NCBI RefSeq assembly: GCF_000021705.1
Contig: NC_012751.1
Coordinates: 868,001-932,000 of the forward strand
Source of the DNA: Candidatus Hamiltonella defensa 5AT (Acyrthosiphon pisum)
Lineage (GTDB): Bacteria > Pseudomonadota > Gammaproteobacteria > Enterobacterales > Enterobacteriaceae
Length of the DNA stretch: 64,000 nt
Reading direction: 5' to 3'
The notes beneath the pieces were generated by a model. It ran no database searches. It saw nothing but the letters and a program-made list of their open reading frames with translations, and had not been told where the DNA came from. The first letter of the stretch is position 1; each line of letters starts with the position of its first letter. This document shows positions 63,081 through 64,000 of the stretch, one piece after another. The translations under genes and the position numbers were made by a program.

Positions 63081-63998
63081 TTATTTTTTCGACAGAACCT
63101 GTTTTTGCTTTCGCTGCTGCCCAACCCTAGCGCGTTCAGATCTTTCGTTATCTGCAATTTTTTTCTTTAACGCCGCTAATTCAGTGAGATTTTTCTTACG
63201 AAGTACATCGTTAGCCGACTTCTCCTGCCGCAATTTCTCAAGTTCAAGGAGGTTAGCTTTAACCATATTAACGTATTTATTCCGATTCATATGAGTTTTC
63301 TTATCTAGAAGAGCTTGTCTATTTTCTTCAGCTTTAACTAATTTAGTTTCTATAAATTTTCTCGTTTCATCTAATTTAGCCATTTCTTGTTCTAGGTTTG
63401 ATTTTGTTTGATTACTGGCTTTCCTATTTACTGCGAGCTTACCTTTAACCGGTGGTTTAGCAACTGCAGCGACTTCTTCTTTTGAACCTTCAATCGGTTT
63501 AGCTAATAACGGCTCATTATTTAATATAGTATTCTTTCCAGAATCCGTACTTGATCGGTGGTTAGGGTATATTGTTTCTAACTGCTGACACTCTGACAGC
63601 TCCGGGGAAAATTTGCCTTCAACCACTTTGGCATCACTTTGTAGATGATTGACATTTAATTCAGTATTTTGCACTTTTTGAGTTTCATCTAAGTTTGCTA
63701 ATAGAGATTTAGTGTTCGCAGTCAGAACAGTCGAAACATTTTGCCCATTTGTCGAATTTGGAAAATCGTTAGAACCAACCTCACCCACCGATGTATTCAT
63801 TTCATCTAAAGCAGGTTTAACCGATACTGTATTTAACCCTTGAAACGTATTTAACGGAGCACTCTTTTTAATCCTGTCAACTAGCGCAGTCTTACTTCCG
63901 GTAAAAAAACTGCTAATCCACTGCCATATTCTGGTTTTCATTGAACGCGTATCAAGAATTTTTAATGCAGAACCAGCATTGGCATTTCCTTGAACCAA
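63081..63998 (-). CDS. Coiled-coil effector-like protein (5' end at window edge)
   Basis: The frame is open from the TGA side at 63081 up to the right edge. A TTG at 63998 or the ATG at 63939-63941 (MKTRIWQWISSFFTG) could be the start. If the latter, it has 286 residues. The N-terminal half is Ser/Thr/Asn-rich. The C-terminal 110 residues form a strongly charged coiled coil (LEQEMAKLDETRKFIETKLV, LLELEKLRQEKSANDVLRKK) with a basic tail. No family is recognised. Composition resembles the other effector-like genes here. Confidence 0.5.
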   Translation of the reverse strand: MVQGNANAGSALKILDTRSMKTRIWQWISSFFTGSKTALVDRIKKSAPLNTFQGLNTVSVKPALDEMNTSVGEVGSNDFPNSTNGQNVSTVLTANTKSLLANLDETQKVQNTELNVNHLQSDAKVVEGKFSPELSECQQLETIYPNHRSSTDSGKNTILNNEPLLAKPIEGSKEEVAAVAKPPVKGKLAVNRKASNQTKSNLEQEMAKLDETRKFIETKLVKAEENRQALLDKKTHMNRNKYVNMVKANLLELEKLRQEKSANDVLRKKNLTELAALKKKIADNERSERARVGQQRKQKQVLSKK

Positions 63999-64000
63999 CA

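Overview
The window (about 40% G+C, many pseudogenes and mobile elements) looks like a chromosome segment of a host-restricted gammaproteobacterium of the Enterobacterales/Yersiniaceae type. Housekeeping proteins are closest in sequence and length to E. coli/Yersinia proteins as I remember them. Decayed prophages, effector-like genes and loss of otherwise syntenic genes point to a facultative insect symbiont such as the Hamiltonella/Regiella group. That placement is inference; no database was searched.

Region 1 (1-32.8 kb) is mostly chromosomal core. It holds yqjA and yqjD-E-K on the minus strand, then the lipid A Ara4N operon arnC-A-D-T-E-F, with overlapping or near-abutting genes and arnB reduced to a ~200 bp remnant. 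mrcB and polA follow on the minus strand. Next come an IS5-type remnant, an unrecognised effector-like gene, a SopD/SopD2-like effector candidate and pssA. aspS, yebC and ruvC are on the plus strand, without nudB or ruvAB where E. coli has them. tRNA-Phe, a convergent and overlapping luxI/luxR quorum-sensing pair, purL, pepN and asnS complete the region.

Region 2 (32.8-48.1 kb) is a decayed chimeric prophage. A lambdoid late-control block (dnaC remnant, rusA, Q-like antiterminator, a pR'-like promoter followed at once by a terminator, holin, endolysin, Rz/Rz1) is joined to a Mu-like contractile tail module (sheath remnant, tube, tape measure, gpN, gpP, gp45 to gp48, fibre, fibre assembly). 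No capsid, portal or terminase gene remains. At least nine phage genes carry nonsense codons, frameshifts or fusions. Cargo includes a kinase-fold protein with an IQ motif and two copies of an 81-residue protein, each convergent with a tail-fibre-assembly gene.

Region 3 (48.1-55.7 kb) is accessory cargo: an effector-like gene, a G+C-rich orphan cytosine-C5 methyltransferase, a gene with a 9-bp tandem repeat lying between two 56-bp direct repeats, a 5'-truncated group II intron inserted in an Rpn/YhgA nuclease gene, and a BRCT protein, a membrane protein and a HIRAN protein around a second rpn remnant.

Region 4 (55.7-64 kb) is the early region of a second prophage. It has a CI-like repressor divergent from a P2 Cox-like gene with a perfect 26-bp palindrome between them, ssb, ORF6N and KilAC antirepressors, a structured leader resembling P1/P4 antisense-RNA immunity before an Icd-like gene, and broken replication genes O and dnaC. 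An IS3-family element ends it, followed by an IS6-type remnant and a coiled-coil gene that runs to the window edge.
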